A DNA stretch of 64,000 nucleotides from an uncultured Lachnospiraceae bacterium (GTDB lineage: Bacteria; Bacillota; Clostridia; Lachnospirales; Lachnospiraceae): NCBI GenBank assembly GCA_910585625.1, contig CAJUFQ010000005.1:66403-130402 (forward strand), in the 5' to 3' direction. The translations under genes and the position numbers were made by a program. Under the pieces are notes generated by a model. The model searched no databases and was not told the origin of the DNA. It saw only the letters and a program-made list of their open reading frames with translations. Positions 16,924 to 25,618 of this stretch are shown here, piece by piece (the first letter of the stretch is position 1; every line of letters begins with the position of its first letter).

Positions 16924-17741
16924 GTGAAAGAGCCACCTCCTTCATCTCCATGTGAATTCATCAGCGCCATGCTGGCGATGACGAAGACCATCAGCACGAC
17001 GGAAAGACCGGAGCCTAGATTCCAGTTGTATTCCTGCATGAATGCCTGTTCAATAACATTCCCAATCAGCAGGACTTTGCCACCGCCCAGAAGGTCTGAG
17101 ACGGCAAAGGAAGTCAGCGCTGGGACAAAGACCATAATGATGCCGCTGACGACGCCGGACATGGTCAGGGGGACGATAATCTTAAAGAAAATCGTAAGGT
17201 TTCCTGCCCCTAAATCTTTTGCGGCCTCAATGACGTCTGGCTGGATACGCGCCATGGCGTTGTAGATGGGCAGGACCATAAACGGCAAAAAATCATATAC
17301 CATGCAGAAAACCACGGCCTTCGGCGTGTTCAGGATGTCAAGCCCCGGTATGCCCATCATGCCAAGCAGGGAATTGATGACGCCGTGATTGGAAAGCAGC
17401 AGACGCCAGGCAAGGATGCGCAGCATGAAGTTCATCCACATAGGCAGGATGAAAACAAAAACGATAAATCCCTGGCTTTTTGTTTTCATGCCGTTTAAAA
17501 TCATGGCAAGCGGGTAAGAAAGTACCAGGCAGATTGCCGTGCAGGCCAATGCAAGCTTCAAGGAAAGCGCCAGCGCTTTCAGATGCACGGAGAAAGTTAT
17601 GGAAGTCACATTCAGCAGGGAAAAATGCCCGCTGGTGGTAGTGAACGCATAGTAAAGAATCATAATTGTGGGCAGCAGGATAAACCCTGCCATCCATAGA
17701 ATGTAGGGGCCAGCCAGAAGCTGGCGTTTCAAATTACGCAT
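16920..17741 (-). CDS. potB: Polyamine ABC transporter permease PotB
   Basis: Second permease of the importer, 273 residues from ATG 17741 (MRNLKRQLLAGPYILWMAGF), which matches how PotB proteins usually start; an in-frame ATG at 17765 would add 8 residues. About six membrane segments; the EAA loop reads EAAKDLGAGNLTIFFKIIVP. The start overlaps the potA stop (TAA 17736-17734) by 8 bases, and the end overlaps potC by 4, so translation of potA, potB and potC is likely coupled. Confidence 0.92.
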   Translation of the reverse strand: MRNLKRQLLAGPYILWMAGFILLPTIMILYYAFTTTSGHFSLLNVTSITFSVHLKALALSLKLALACTAICLVLSYPLAMILNGMKTKSQGFIVFVFILPMWMNFMLRILAWRLLLSNHGVINSLLGMMGIPGLDILNTPKAVVFCMVYDFLPFMVLPIYNAMARIQPDVIEAAKDLGAGNLTIFFKIIVPLTMSGVVSGIIMVFVPALTSFAVSDLLGGGKVLLIGNVIEQAFMQEYNWNLGSGLSVVLMVFVIASMALMNSHGDEGGGSFT

Positions 17742-18807
17742 CTGATTCCACCGCCTTTTCGTCATTGGATTCCGGTTTGTTCATAATCTGGATATTGAAT
17801 GGGTCTACCCAAATCCCCACATGAGAGCCCACCGGGTGCATCTGGGTAGCGTGTACCAGCCATTCATAGCCGTTAGCCATCACGTCCATCTCCCAGTGTA
17901 CGCCTTTAAAAATCAGGGAGGTCACGTCGCCTTGCAATATGCCCTTTTCAGGAGAGACTAACTCTACATCTTCCGGGCGGATGACTGCATCTACCGGGGT
18001 GTTGTTCCCAAAGCCTTCATCCACGCAAGGAAAATCAACATTTAGGATTTGCACCAGACGGTCATGGAGCATGGTACCGTTTATAATGTTACTCTCACCG
18101 ATAAAATCTGCCACGAAAGCATTCGTCGGTTCGTTGTAAATGTCCTCCGGCGTGCCAATCTGCTGGATGTAGCCCTGGTTCATGACCACAATCGTGTCAG
18201 ACATGGTAAGGGCTTCCTCCTGATCGTGCGTCACGTAAACAAAGGTGATGCCCAGCTCATTTTTCAGCCGGATCAGCTCATACTGCATATCCTGCCGCAG
18301 CTTTAAGTCTAAGGCGCCCAGAGGTTCATCCAGAAGAAGCACTTTTGGTTCGTTGACGATGGCGCGGGCGATGGCAATCCGCTGCTGCTGCCCGCCGCTC
18401 AGAGAGTCTACGGTACGGTTTTCAAAGCCGTCCAGGTTAACCAGCTTCAGCGCATAACGGATTTTATCTGCAATATAGGCCTTGCTTTTCTTGCGTATCT
18501 TTAAGCCAAAGGCAATGTTTTCTGCGATGGACATATGAGGGAAGAGGGCATACTTCTGGAATACCGTATTGAGCTGCCGTTCGTTGGGGGCGAGGTCTGT
18601 GATGTCCCTGCCGTCAAAGATGACGTTTCCAGCATCCGGCGTCTCAAAGCCGCCGATAATCCTGAGTGTTGTGGTTTTTCCGCAGCCGGAAGGCCCAAGC
18701 AGCGTGAGGAATTCATTTTCCCGGATATATAAATTCAAGTCATCCAGCACCATCTGTCCGTCAAATGTTTTGGAAATGTGCTGTAAATCAATCAATCGTT
18801 TGCTCAT
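17734..18807 (-). CDS. potA: Polyamine ABC transporter ATPase PotA
   Basis: Cytosolic ATPase that drives polyamine uptake. 357 residues: Walker A GPSGCGKTT, signature LSGGQQQR, Walker B VLLLDEP, H-loop YVTHDQEEA, then a C-terminal TOBE-type regulatory domain (VDAVIRPEDVELV). It starts 12 bases after the upstream regulator gene and overlaps potB at its 3' end. This is the standard potABCD order of Firmicutes. Confidence 0.95.
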   Translation of the reverse strand: MSKRLIDLQHISKTFDGQMVLDDLNLYIRENEFLTLLGPSGCGKTTTLRIIGGFETPDAGNVIFDGRDITDLAPNERQLNTVFQKYALFPHMSIAENIAFGLKIRKKSKAYIADKIRYALKLVNLDGFENRTVDSLSGGQQQRIAIARAIVNEPKVLLLDEPLGALDLKLRQDMQYELIRLKNELGITFVYVTHDQEEALTMSDTIVVMNQGYIQQIGTPEDIYNEPTNAFVADFIGESNIINGTMLHDRLVQILNVDFPCVDEGFGNNTPVDAVIRPEDVELVSPEKGILQGDVTSLIFKGVHWEMDVMANGYEWLVHATQMHPVGSHVGIWVDPFNIQIMNKPESNDEKAVESDA

Positions 18808-18819
18808 GGCAGTGTCCTC

Positions 18820-19359
18820 CTAAAAAATGGGGGGAGTGGAAATCCACAGAATGGATGCCTCCCGCTCGCTGCAGTTTTCGATATAGTGTTTCTTCCCGGC
18901 TATGAAATAGAAGGATTCCCCTTGCCTTACCGTGAAAGAGCGGGTTCCGTAGAACAGCCTGACGTTGCCTTTTAACACATAACCGAATTCTTCCGCCTCA
19001 TGCGGGAGCTGGGTCTTGGAAACGCCGTGTGGCTCCAGAGTCATCAGAACCGGCTCCATGGCGTTCTTCTGTGCATTGGGGACAAGCCATTTGATCTGGT
19101 GGCGGAGTTCCTCCATGTCCTTGATGAAATAATCCTCCTGGCGGAATACAATTTGCTCTGGTTCCCGGTCAGTGAAGAATTCCGCAGGGGTCGTGCCCAG
19201 GCATTGGATGATGTCCAGCAGCGTGCCCACGGAGGGAGAGGTCAGGTTACGTTCCAGCTGGGAGATAAAGCCTTTGGATAGTTCGCTGCGGTCAGCAAGT
19301 TCCTGTTGTGTCAGTCCGTACTGGATGCGCAGCTCTTTCATGCGGTGTCCGATGTCCAT
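18820..19359 (-). CDS. XRE-cupin transcription regulator (PuuR-like) of the pot operon
   Basis: 179 residues from ATG 19359, chosen because AAAGGAGG precedes it by about 6-9 bases. N-terminal XRE helix-turn-helix (GLTQQELADRSELSKGFISQ), C-terminal cupin (LPHEAEEFGYVLKGNVRLFY) that probably senses a polyamine or related ligand. Regulators of this layout (PuuR/SinR-cupin type) commonly lead polyamine operons. The gene is first in the operon, 12 bases before potA, and a palindrome covers the probable transcription start, which suggests autoregulation of the whole operon. Confidence 0.88.
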   Translation of the reverse strand: MDIGHRMKELRIQYGLTQQELADRSELSKGFISQLERNLTSPSVGTLLDIIQCLGTTPAEFFTDREPEQIVFRQEDYFIKDMEELRHQIKWLVPNAQKNAMEPVLMTLEPHGVSKTQLPHEAEEFGYVLKGNVRLFYGTRSFTVRQGESFYFIAGKKHYIENCSEREASILWISTPPIF

Positions 19360-19416
19360 AAGGAGCCTCCTTTGCGTCACGGCAGATAAATAGTAGATAA
19401 AAGTAATAATGATTTT

Positions 19417-19471
19417 TTTGTTTAATAATGATAAACAAACTATATTATAATGAGAAATTAAGAAAAGTCAA
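19417..19471 (-). promoter_or_regulatory. Promoter and operator palindrome of the pot operon
   Basis: On the minus strand: TTGACT (19471-19466), 16 bases, TATAAT (19449-19444). The perfect inverted repeat TTTGTTTA-7-TAAACAAA (19417-19439) lies just downstream of the -10, over the expected start site. It is the obvious binding site for the regulator encoded first in the operon. Confidence 0.7.
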
Positions 19472-19486
19472 TAGGGGGAAGAAAAA

Positions 19487-19531
19487 AAGAGCGCAAATCT
19501 TATCACGATGCGTGATAAAGTCTGCGCTTTC
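19487..19531 (-). terminator. Strong hairpin, terminator-like on the minus strand
   Basis: Arms AGCGCA..TCTTATCAC and GTGATAA..TGCGCT with a 5-base loop; on the minus strand it is followed by CTTTTTTTC. No minus-strand gene lies to its right, so it may stop antisense reading into the pot promoter or be the end of a small RNA. Confidence 0.6.
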
Positions 19532-20072
19532 TGCTGTGATTTGTTCCATCGGTTAAGAAGGGGCGGAACCGAAAGGGCTGAAATTTAATGAGGCCGTTTT
19601 TGCCGCACCTTAAAATATTGCACGAATATTAAAAAAATCCACTAAATGCCATCTGGTATCATGAAAATTGCACAAAAAGAAGGGAGGGAAATAGGAAATC
19701 TTTAAAAAACCAACTAACAACAGAAGATATTATATTGATTTTTTCCAGCAAAATGAGATAATGGTATTACAGTCATAACGTATGCTTTTTTATCTGGACG
19801 GCGTATATCGTCTGAAAAATCTCGGGAAGAAGAGAGGAGGGATAATTGCCTGAGGAATTGAGGGTTGAGCAATCCGCTGAAATATTATCTCGGATGGCTA
19901 GGTCTCCATGAAAAAGTTACGTTGTAACCATACCATTGTGCGAAGCACATGTATAGTGCTGCCGGGCATTATGCAGTGTGGTACGCAGAGGAAAGCATGA
20001 TATGGCGTTCGGCCTGCGAAGCGCATGGTATCAAATTAAGGTGCGTGGCACCAAGGAAAGGGATGCAAGCAT
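19532..20072 (+). other. Long non-coding leader region before the GH43 gene
   Basis: No gene seen in 541 bases. The last part can fold: TGTGC-GAA-GCACA (19937-19949), a stem around 19997-20032 (TGATA/TATCA outside, TTCG/CGAA inside), and GGTGC-GTG-GCACC (20040-20052). ATACCAT at 19930-19936 is matched by ATGGTAT at 20025-20031, so this could be a fourth small inverted-repeat element or a structured 5' leader. No clear promoter could be fixed. The ribosome-binding site for the GH43 gene is poor (AAGGGATG at 20058-20065). Confidence 0.35.
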
Positions 20073-22496
20073 ATGAAAAAGAAAATTCTGTCAGGCATTT
20101 TGGCGTTTTCCATGTTATTTGGGATGGCTTCGCCGATGCCGATGACAGTATCAGCCGAGGAAGCGGGAGCTGCCGGAGGGGCTGAAGCGAAGGAGATTGT
20201 GCTGGAGAAAAGCACAAAAGGGAATCCAATCGCAGGGTTTGATGAGCAAAATAATCTTATCTATGCGGGAGACCCGTCTATCCTGGTAGACGGAGATACG
20301 GTGTATCTGTATGTCGGGCATGACGACCGTGCAGGCGGAGGCAGTTACTACATGCCGGATTATCTCTGTTACTCTACCAAGGACATGAAGAACTGGACAT
20401 ACCATGGCGTGATTATGGATATGAAAAGCGTGTCATGGGCAACCGACGATTCTGCCTGGGCGGCACAGGTTATTAAGTATCAGGGCAAGTACTACCTATT
20501 ATACTGTGCGGAGAGAAAAAGCGGAGGCAAGGCGGTAGCGGCTGCAGTTTCAGATGAACCGACGAAGGGATTTGTGGACACAGGGATCTTAATCAATCCT
20601 GACCAGACGAACACGGCAACTTACGTGTTAGAAGATGGGAAGACTGTCAAGGAGAAGTATAACCAGAACAAACATTCCAATGGAGAATCTTTTGGCTGGG
20701 AGGATATCGACCCGACAGCGTGGATTGAGTCTGCAGAAGACAGCAAGGACGGGAAAGAGCATGTCTACATGGCTTGGGGCAACACTTACCCATGGATGTG
20801 TGAGCTGGAAATTGATGGCGACAATGTAAAAGTGAAAGACCAGGATGGGGATGGACAGATAACGCAGGGAATCGATAAGGATCTCTGGTATCAGGACATT
20901 TCCGGCATACCTGCAATCGCTTCAAATGGCAATCAAAAGGACGTGGTGACTTTCACCGAAGCGCCGTATCTGTACCGCAGGCAGGATGACAAAGGGACAT
21001 ATTACGGTGATTATTATCTGTTCTACGCTACGCATTGGCGTGAGGAGATGGGTTATGCAAGGACGTCTGACATTACCAGCAATAAGTGGGTGCATGGCGG
21101 TGTAATCATGGAGCCTACGGCAACTTCCGACACGAACCATCCAGCCGTGTTTGACTTCCAGGGGCATACATATTTCATTTATCACAATGGATCCCTTGGG
21201 GCAGGAATGGGGCAGCGCCGTGTTATTTGCGTGGAGGAGTTGTTCTTTAACGAAGACGGTTCTATTAAATATATTCAGGAAACATCCACAGGGCTTACCG
21301 GGGTTTCCAGCCAGATTCTGGACTCCGCCGGCAATCCGATTGCCCATGAAAATTTCAATAACAGCCTGCTTGACAGCGAGTATTCAGTGGCTAAGAAGGG
21401 CATCAACCCTAAGAGGGTCAGCGTGAATAAGAATGCGGATACGGCTGATGCAACGTGGGAGATTGAGCCGGGCAAGTCTGATAAGACGAAAGAGTCCTAT
21501 GTCAGCATTGAGTCTTACAATAAGCCGGGAACTTACCTGAGGGTAGTGGAGCAGGAAAGCGGCTATGGCGTGACTCTTGAGCATGATATCAATGGCAATA
21601 ACAAGGCCGATAACACTGGCAAGACGGAAGAGTCTGAGAGCATGACATTCCGTACTTTGGAAGGATTTGCCGGAAACGGCGTTACATTCGAGAGCGTGAA
21701 ATATCCTGGATATTACCTGACATCCAGGAATGGGGTATTGACGGTCAGCGATAAGCCGGAAAAAGCTGAATGCACTTTTACGGTTTCTAACGGGCAGGCC
21801 CTGACAGCCCCGGTATCCTCAGTCTCCGTACAGAAGACGAAGAGGACGTATGAGCAGGGCGAGGCAGTCAGTGAGGATGACATCCGTATTACGGTCAATT
21901 ATGAAAATGGGACTGCCAGATTCCGCAGAGGCGGTTTCACGACGAACGCGGCCTCCATTGACACCAGCAAGGCAGGAAACCAGACGCTTACGGTATCTTA
22001 TAAGGAAGACGGAAAAGATTATGAGAGCAGCATCACGCTGACAGTCCTGGCAAAACAGCCGGCCATTGAGAAAGACATCACGCCGGCGAAGGATCTTCCG
22101 AAGAAGAACAGCGTCCGCACGGTTGGAGCTTTGAAATATAAGGTCACCAAAGTGGATGAATATAACACGGACGGAACGAATGGGACTGTCACGGTGACTG
22201 GAATGGCAAGCGGAGCCAAGTACAGCAAGGCAGCCTCCGTCAAAATACCGGATACGGTAAAGATTGACGGATACACCTTCAAGGTAAAAGCGGTTGCGGC
22301 TAAGGCGTTCCAAAAGAAAGGGACGTTGAAGACGATTACCATCGGCAGCAACGTCACCAGCATCGGCAAGGACGCGATTAAGGGCATCAACAATAAAGCA
22401 ACCATTAAGATACCATCTGCAAGGTATAATGCAGTGAAGAAGCTTCTGACAAGCAAAGTGGGTTATAAGAAATCCATGAAGCTAAAGAAGATTTGA
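20073..22496 (+). CDS. Secreted GH43 glycoside hydrolase with Ig-like and BspA-type C-terminus
   Basis: 807 residues with a clear signal peptide (about 1-30, ending VSAEE). The GH43 five-blade propeller covers roughly 45-400; likely active-site residues are D67 (AGDPSILVDG, base), D213 (DIDPTAWI) and E296 (TEAPYLYRR, acid). GH43 enzymes release arabinose or xylose from arabinan, arabinoxylan and similar polymers. Next come an AbfB-like module (about 455-575), an Ig-like domain with SVQKTKRTYEQGEAV (about 578-665), and a C-terminal LRR_5/BspA-like domain (KIPDTVKIDGYTF, TLKTITIGSNVTSIG). No sortase signal or membrane anchor, so it is probably released or bound non-covalently. First of three secreted genes with the same kind of C-terminal modules. 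Confidence 0.85.
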   Translation: MKKKILSGILAFSMLFGMASPMPMTVSAEEAGAAGGAEAKEIVLEKSTKGNPIAGFDEQNNLIYAGDPSILVDGDTVYLYVGHDDRAGGGSYYMPDYLCYSTKDMKNWTYHGVIMDMKSVSWATDDSAWAAQVIKYQGKYYLLYCAERKSGGKAVAAAVSDEPTKGFVDTGILINPDQTNTATYVLEDGKTVKEKYNQNKHSNGESFGWEDIDPTAWIESAEDSKDGKEHVYMAWGNTYPWMCELEIDGDNVKVKDQDGDGQITQGIDKDLWYQDISGIPAIASNGNQKDVVTFTEAPYLYRRQDDKGTYYGDYYLFYATHWREEMGYARTSDITSNKWVHGGVIMEPTATSDTNHPAVFDFQGHTYFIYHNGSLGAGMGQRRVICVEELFFNEDGSIKYIQETSTGLTGVSSQILDSAGNPIAHENFNNSLLDSEYSVAKKGINPKRVSVNKNADTADATWEIEPGKSDKTKESYVSIESYNKPGTYLRVVEQESGYGVTLEHDINGNNKADNTGKTEESESMTFRTLEGFAGNGVTFESVKYPGYYLTSRNGVLTVSDKPEKAECTFTVSNGQALTAPVSSVSVQKTKRTYEQGEAVSEDDIRITVNYENGTARFRRGGFTTNAASIDTSKAGNQTLTVSYKEDGKDYESSITLTVLAKQPAIEKDITPAKDLPKKNSVRTVGALKYKVTKVDEYNTDGTNGTVTVTGMASGAKYSKAASVKIPDTVKIDGYTFKVKAVAAKAFQKKGTLKTITIGSNVTSIGKDAIKGINNKATIKIPSARYNAVKKLLTSKVGYKKSMKLKKI

Positions 22497-22561
22497 CGTA
22501 ACATACCCGCCTGGAAAGCCAGGCAAAAATAAAATTTCTACACGGAAGGGAGAAATTCAAA

Positions 22562-25500
22562 ATGAGATTTAAGAAGTTAGTAAGCGGACTGCTTGCATGC
22601 GCCCTGGTAGCAACTTCCGTATTTACCGGAGATGTGGCTACAGCGAAAGCAGAACAGACGGCGGAGCCGGCAGCAGAAATCGTATCAGGAGATCCGGTAC
22701 CGATGGCCACCTATAATTTTGATGTTTCAGGCGACAACGGTACTCCGACATTGGGAGAGGGCGTGGAGGCGCTTACGTTAGGATCTGCCGGAGCTGCTAC
22801 AGTAGAAAGCACTGATTTTGTAGACGGAAGGACAGAGGTAGCCGGTAATAAGGCAGTAAATCTTGGCGGAAAGTTTGGACTGAGGCTGCCCCAGAAAAAT
22901 ATCGGAGCCAATTATACGGTTTCCATGTGGGTAAAGAGAACGGATGATATAGCGAACAATTTCCAGCCGGTTTTGTGGCTTGGAGAGGGAGCTCAGTATA
23001 TTGCGGCGGCAGGCGCATGGCATGAAGGCGCTCCCGGGACAACAACGAGTGACTGTATCATGTGGGGCGGCGGACTTATCGCCAGTGAAGAACCTAGATT
23101 TACCTTGGCAAAGGATCAGTGGGAAATGCTGACAATTTCACAGCATGGTAAAAGTGTAAGCCTCTATAAGAATGGGAAATGCCTCAGCACGATAGCAAAA
23201 GATAACCTTTTGCAGGCATTAGATGGTGAGAACAAGCAGATTTATATTGGTGTGAATCCCCACGAAGCAGACGGCCTTTTTAAAGGGGTTATTGACGATG
23301 TCAGCGTTTACAACCAGACGTTGACAGACGACCAGGTATACAGATTGTACGCCGGTAAGGGAGAAAAGGATTTATTTACGGAAGGAACGCTCTCCCTTGA
23401 TCCGAACGAACCTTTCAGAGTAATGAAGGGAAAAACAAAGACGGTTTCAGCAACGATTCCTAGCGGTGTTTCCAAAGAAAATGTAACGGTCAGCTTTGAA
23501 TCAAACAAGCCCGAGTTCGCAACGGTTGATGCAAAGACTGGTGTAGTCACAGGAGTTGCAGCAGGAACAGCCACCATCACGGCGACCGCTACCTATAAGG
23601 ACAGTACGGTACAGCCAAAGACCGCAACGGTTGATGTCACGGTAGAAGAGTCTAAGGGCAATGCACTTGCCGTAGATTACGATTTCGCGAATTCTACAGG
23701 TAAGTTATTGAAAGATATTTCCGGAAATGGCCATGATGCAACCATCCATGGCGCCGAGGCTAAATTTGAAAATGGCGCTTTAGTCTTCCATGGCGGTAAA
23801 AGCAACGCGGCAGATCCTGATTATGTAGATCTTCCCATAGGCATCTTAGAGAGCCTGGACGATCCGGAGCAGTTTACTATTGAAGTAGAATTTTCCAAGA
23901 CGGATGATGTTTTGAACGCGTGGCTGTTCTGCTTAGGCGCGACACCTTCGAATCCTGGATATAACTATCTGTTCCTTTCTCCGAATTTTGAGAATACAAA
24001 GTTAAGGTCAGGAATCAGAGGAAACAGTGGTACTGGCACAGCTACAGAAAAGTTATTTAATACTTCCAGCGTTCCGGAAAAGGGTAAGTCCTATACGGTA
24101 TACATGGTATTCGATCAGGGAAAGATTTCTCTTTATTGGAATGGAATTAAGATTCAGGGCGAGGGTGGAAAAGAATTCCTGGACTCTGGCTACAGCCTGA
24201 TGGAAGATGTTGTAAAGAATGGCTGTAAAGGGGACTATGCGAAGATTTTAGGTTATATCGGAAAGTCCTGCTGGTCGCCGGACGAGTATTATAAAGGAAC
24301 AGTTTCCAAATTTAAGATTCACAATAAAGTAATGACGGACGATGAAGTTGCAGAAACCTTCTCAGAGACATTTAATAAAATTTTTAAGGCAGATATAGAG
24401 AAGAATCTCTTAGGAGACAAGAATGAAGCAATGGATAAAGTTCTTTACAATCTTCCATTGCCGACTAATTATGAAGGCGCTGCAATTACCTGGACTTCCA
24501 ATAAGCCGGAAGTAATCACGACAGACGGTACGGTAAACAACCAGGCGGCAAACACAGATGTGGAATTAACGGCGACAGTGGTATCTGGAAAGCTCACAGG
24601 TACGGCAACATTCAAATTTACGGTTCTGCCGGCAGACAGATCGAGTCTTGCGGAGCCGGTAGAAAATGCAAAGAAAGCCAAAGAAGACCCATTCCGTTCT
24701 GACAAATCCAAAGCAGAACTTGAGAGCTTGATTGCAAAAGCTGCGACTGTCAACCAGTCTGGCATCGAAAAACTGATTGCTGATATTAACAGAGCGATTG
24801 AAAAAGCTGATTACAGCCCGCTTTACATGAATCCGTTTACGGAAATCGCAGACGACTTCAACCCGGCAATCAGCGACATGATTACCTTAAGCCCGAACAA
24901 GACGGCAACTGTGAAGAAAGACGGTATTGAGGTTCCGGCAACTGTGAAAGACGCTGTGGAAATTACATACGAGTCTCTGGCTCCCGAGGTTGCCACGGTA
25001 GATGAAAACGGTACGGTTACCGGCAAGACTGTAGGGTATGCGATGATTGTTACCAAATTGTCTGCAAAATACGATCAGTTTACGCTGGAGTACTACACTC
25101 TGGTTAAGGTTGACTTGAATATGAACGGTGTGAAAGCATCTGCCAAGGCTGCTTCTCTTGCCAAAGGCAAGACGACAACGGTTAAGCTCACGATTCCGAA
25201 GGAAATCAGCGATCTGAAACCGACCAAGACTTACCGTGCGACCGGAGCTGTTTCTGTCAATAAGACTACCGGAAAGATTACTGCAAAATCTGCAGGAACA
25301 GGAAAAGTCTATGTGAAGGTCAGCGCAGCCGGAAAGAGCATTACCAAGTCATTCAACGTCAACGTTGGCGAACTGACAGGCCCGGCTACCGTGAAGGTGA
25401 AGAAATCTATTACCTTGAAAGTGAAAGGCCTGAAAGGGAAAGTGGCATGGTCTCTGGATAAGAAGGGCAAAAAACTTGCAACGATTAAGAACGGTAAGCT

Positions 25501-25591
25501 GACTGCCAAGAAGAAAGCAGGAAAAGTAAAAGTGACGGCGAAGGTTGGCAAGGTAACAATGACCAAGACCATTACAATTAAGAAGAAATAG
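22562..25591 (+). CDS. Secreted multidomain protein: two LamG folds with Big_2-type Ig domains
   Basis: 1009 residues, signal peptide about 1-30 (ATAKAEQ). Order seen: LamG/concanavalin-like jellyroll (about 48-270, ends DDVSVYNQTLTDDQV); Big_2 Ig domain (about 280-370, SNKPEFATVDAKTGVVTG); second LamG (about 375-600, ISGNGHDATIHG ... KIHNKVMTDDEV); an 'atrophied' bacterial Ig domain (about 605-695, ITWTSNKPEVI); a short FIVAR-like helical piece; and Big_2-like domains to the Lys-rich end. No catalytic domain is recognised, so it may bind polysaccharide and support the two GH43 neighbours. It starts 65 bases after the first GH43 gene, with AAGGGAG as ribosome-binding site. Confidence 0.8.
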   Translation: MRFKKLVSGLLACALVATSVFTGDVATAKAEQTAEPAAEIVSGDPVPMATYNFDVSGDNGTPTLGEGVEALTLGSAGAATVESTDFVDGRTEVAGNKAVNLGGKFGLRLPQKNIGANYTVSMWVKRTDDIANNFQPVLWLGEGAQYIAAAGAWHEGAPGTTTSDCIMWGGGLIASEEPRFTLAKDQWEMLTISQHGKSVSLYKNGKCLSTIAKDNLLQALDGENKQIYIGVNPHEADGLFKGVIDDVSVYNQTLTDDQVYRLYAGKGEKDLFTEGTLSLDPNEPFRVMKGKTKTVSATIPSGVSKENVTVSFESNKPEFATVDAKTGVVTGVAAGTATITATATYKDSTVQPKTATVDVTVEESKGNALAVDYDFANSTGKLLKDISGNGHDATIHGAEAKFENGALVFHGGKSNAADPDYVDLPIGILESLDDPEQFTIEVEFSKTDDVLNAWLFCLGATPSNPGYNYLFLSPNFENTKLRSGIRGNSGTGTATEKLFNTSSVPEKGKSYTVYMVFDQGKISLYWNGIKIQGEGGKEFLDSGYSLMEDVVKNGCKGDYAKILGYIGKSCWSPDEYYKGTVSKFKIHNKVMTDDEVAETFSETFNKIFKADIEKNLLGDKNEAMDKVLYNLPLPTNYEGAAITWTSNKPEVITTDGTVNNQAANTDVELTATVVSGKLTGTATFKFTVLPADRSSLAEPVENAKKAKEDPFRSDKSKAELESLIAKAATVNQSGIEKLIADINRAIEKADYSPLYMNPFTEIADDFNPAISDMITLSPNKTATVKKDGIEVPATVKDAVEITYESLAPEVATVDENGTVTGKTVGYAMIVTKLSAKYDQFTLEYYTLVKVDLNMNGVKASAKAASLAKGKTTTVKLTIPKEISDLKPTKTYRATGAVSVNKTTGKITAKSAGTGKVYVKVSAAGKSITKSFNVNVGELTGPATVKVKKSITLKVKGLKGKVAWSLDKKGKKLATIKNGKLTAKKKAGKVKVTAKVGKVTMTKTITIKKK

Positions 25592-25618
25592 GAAATGACA
25601 AACAGGAGGTAAGTCATT

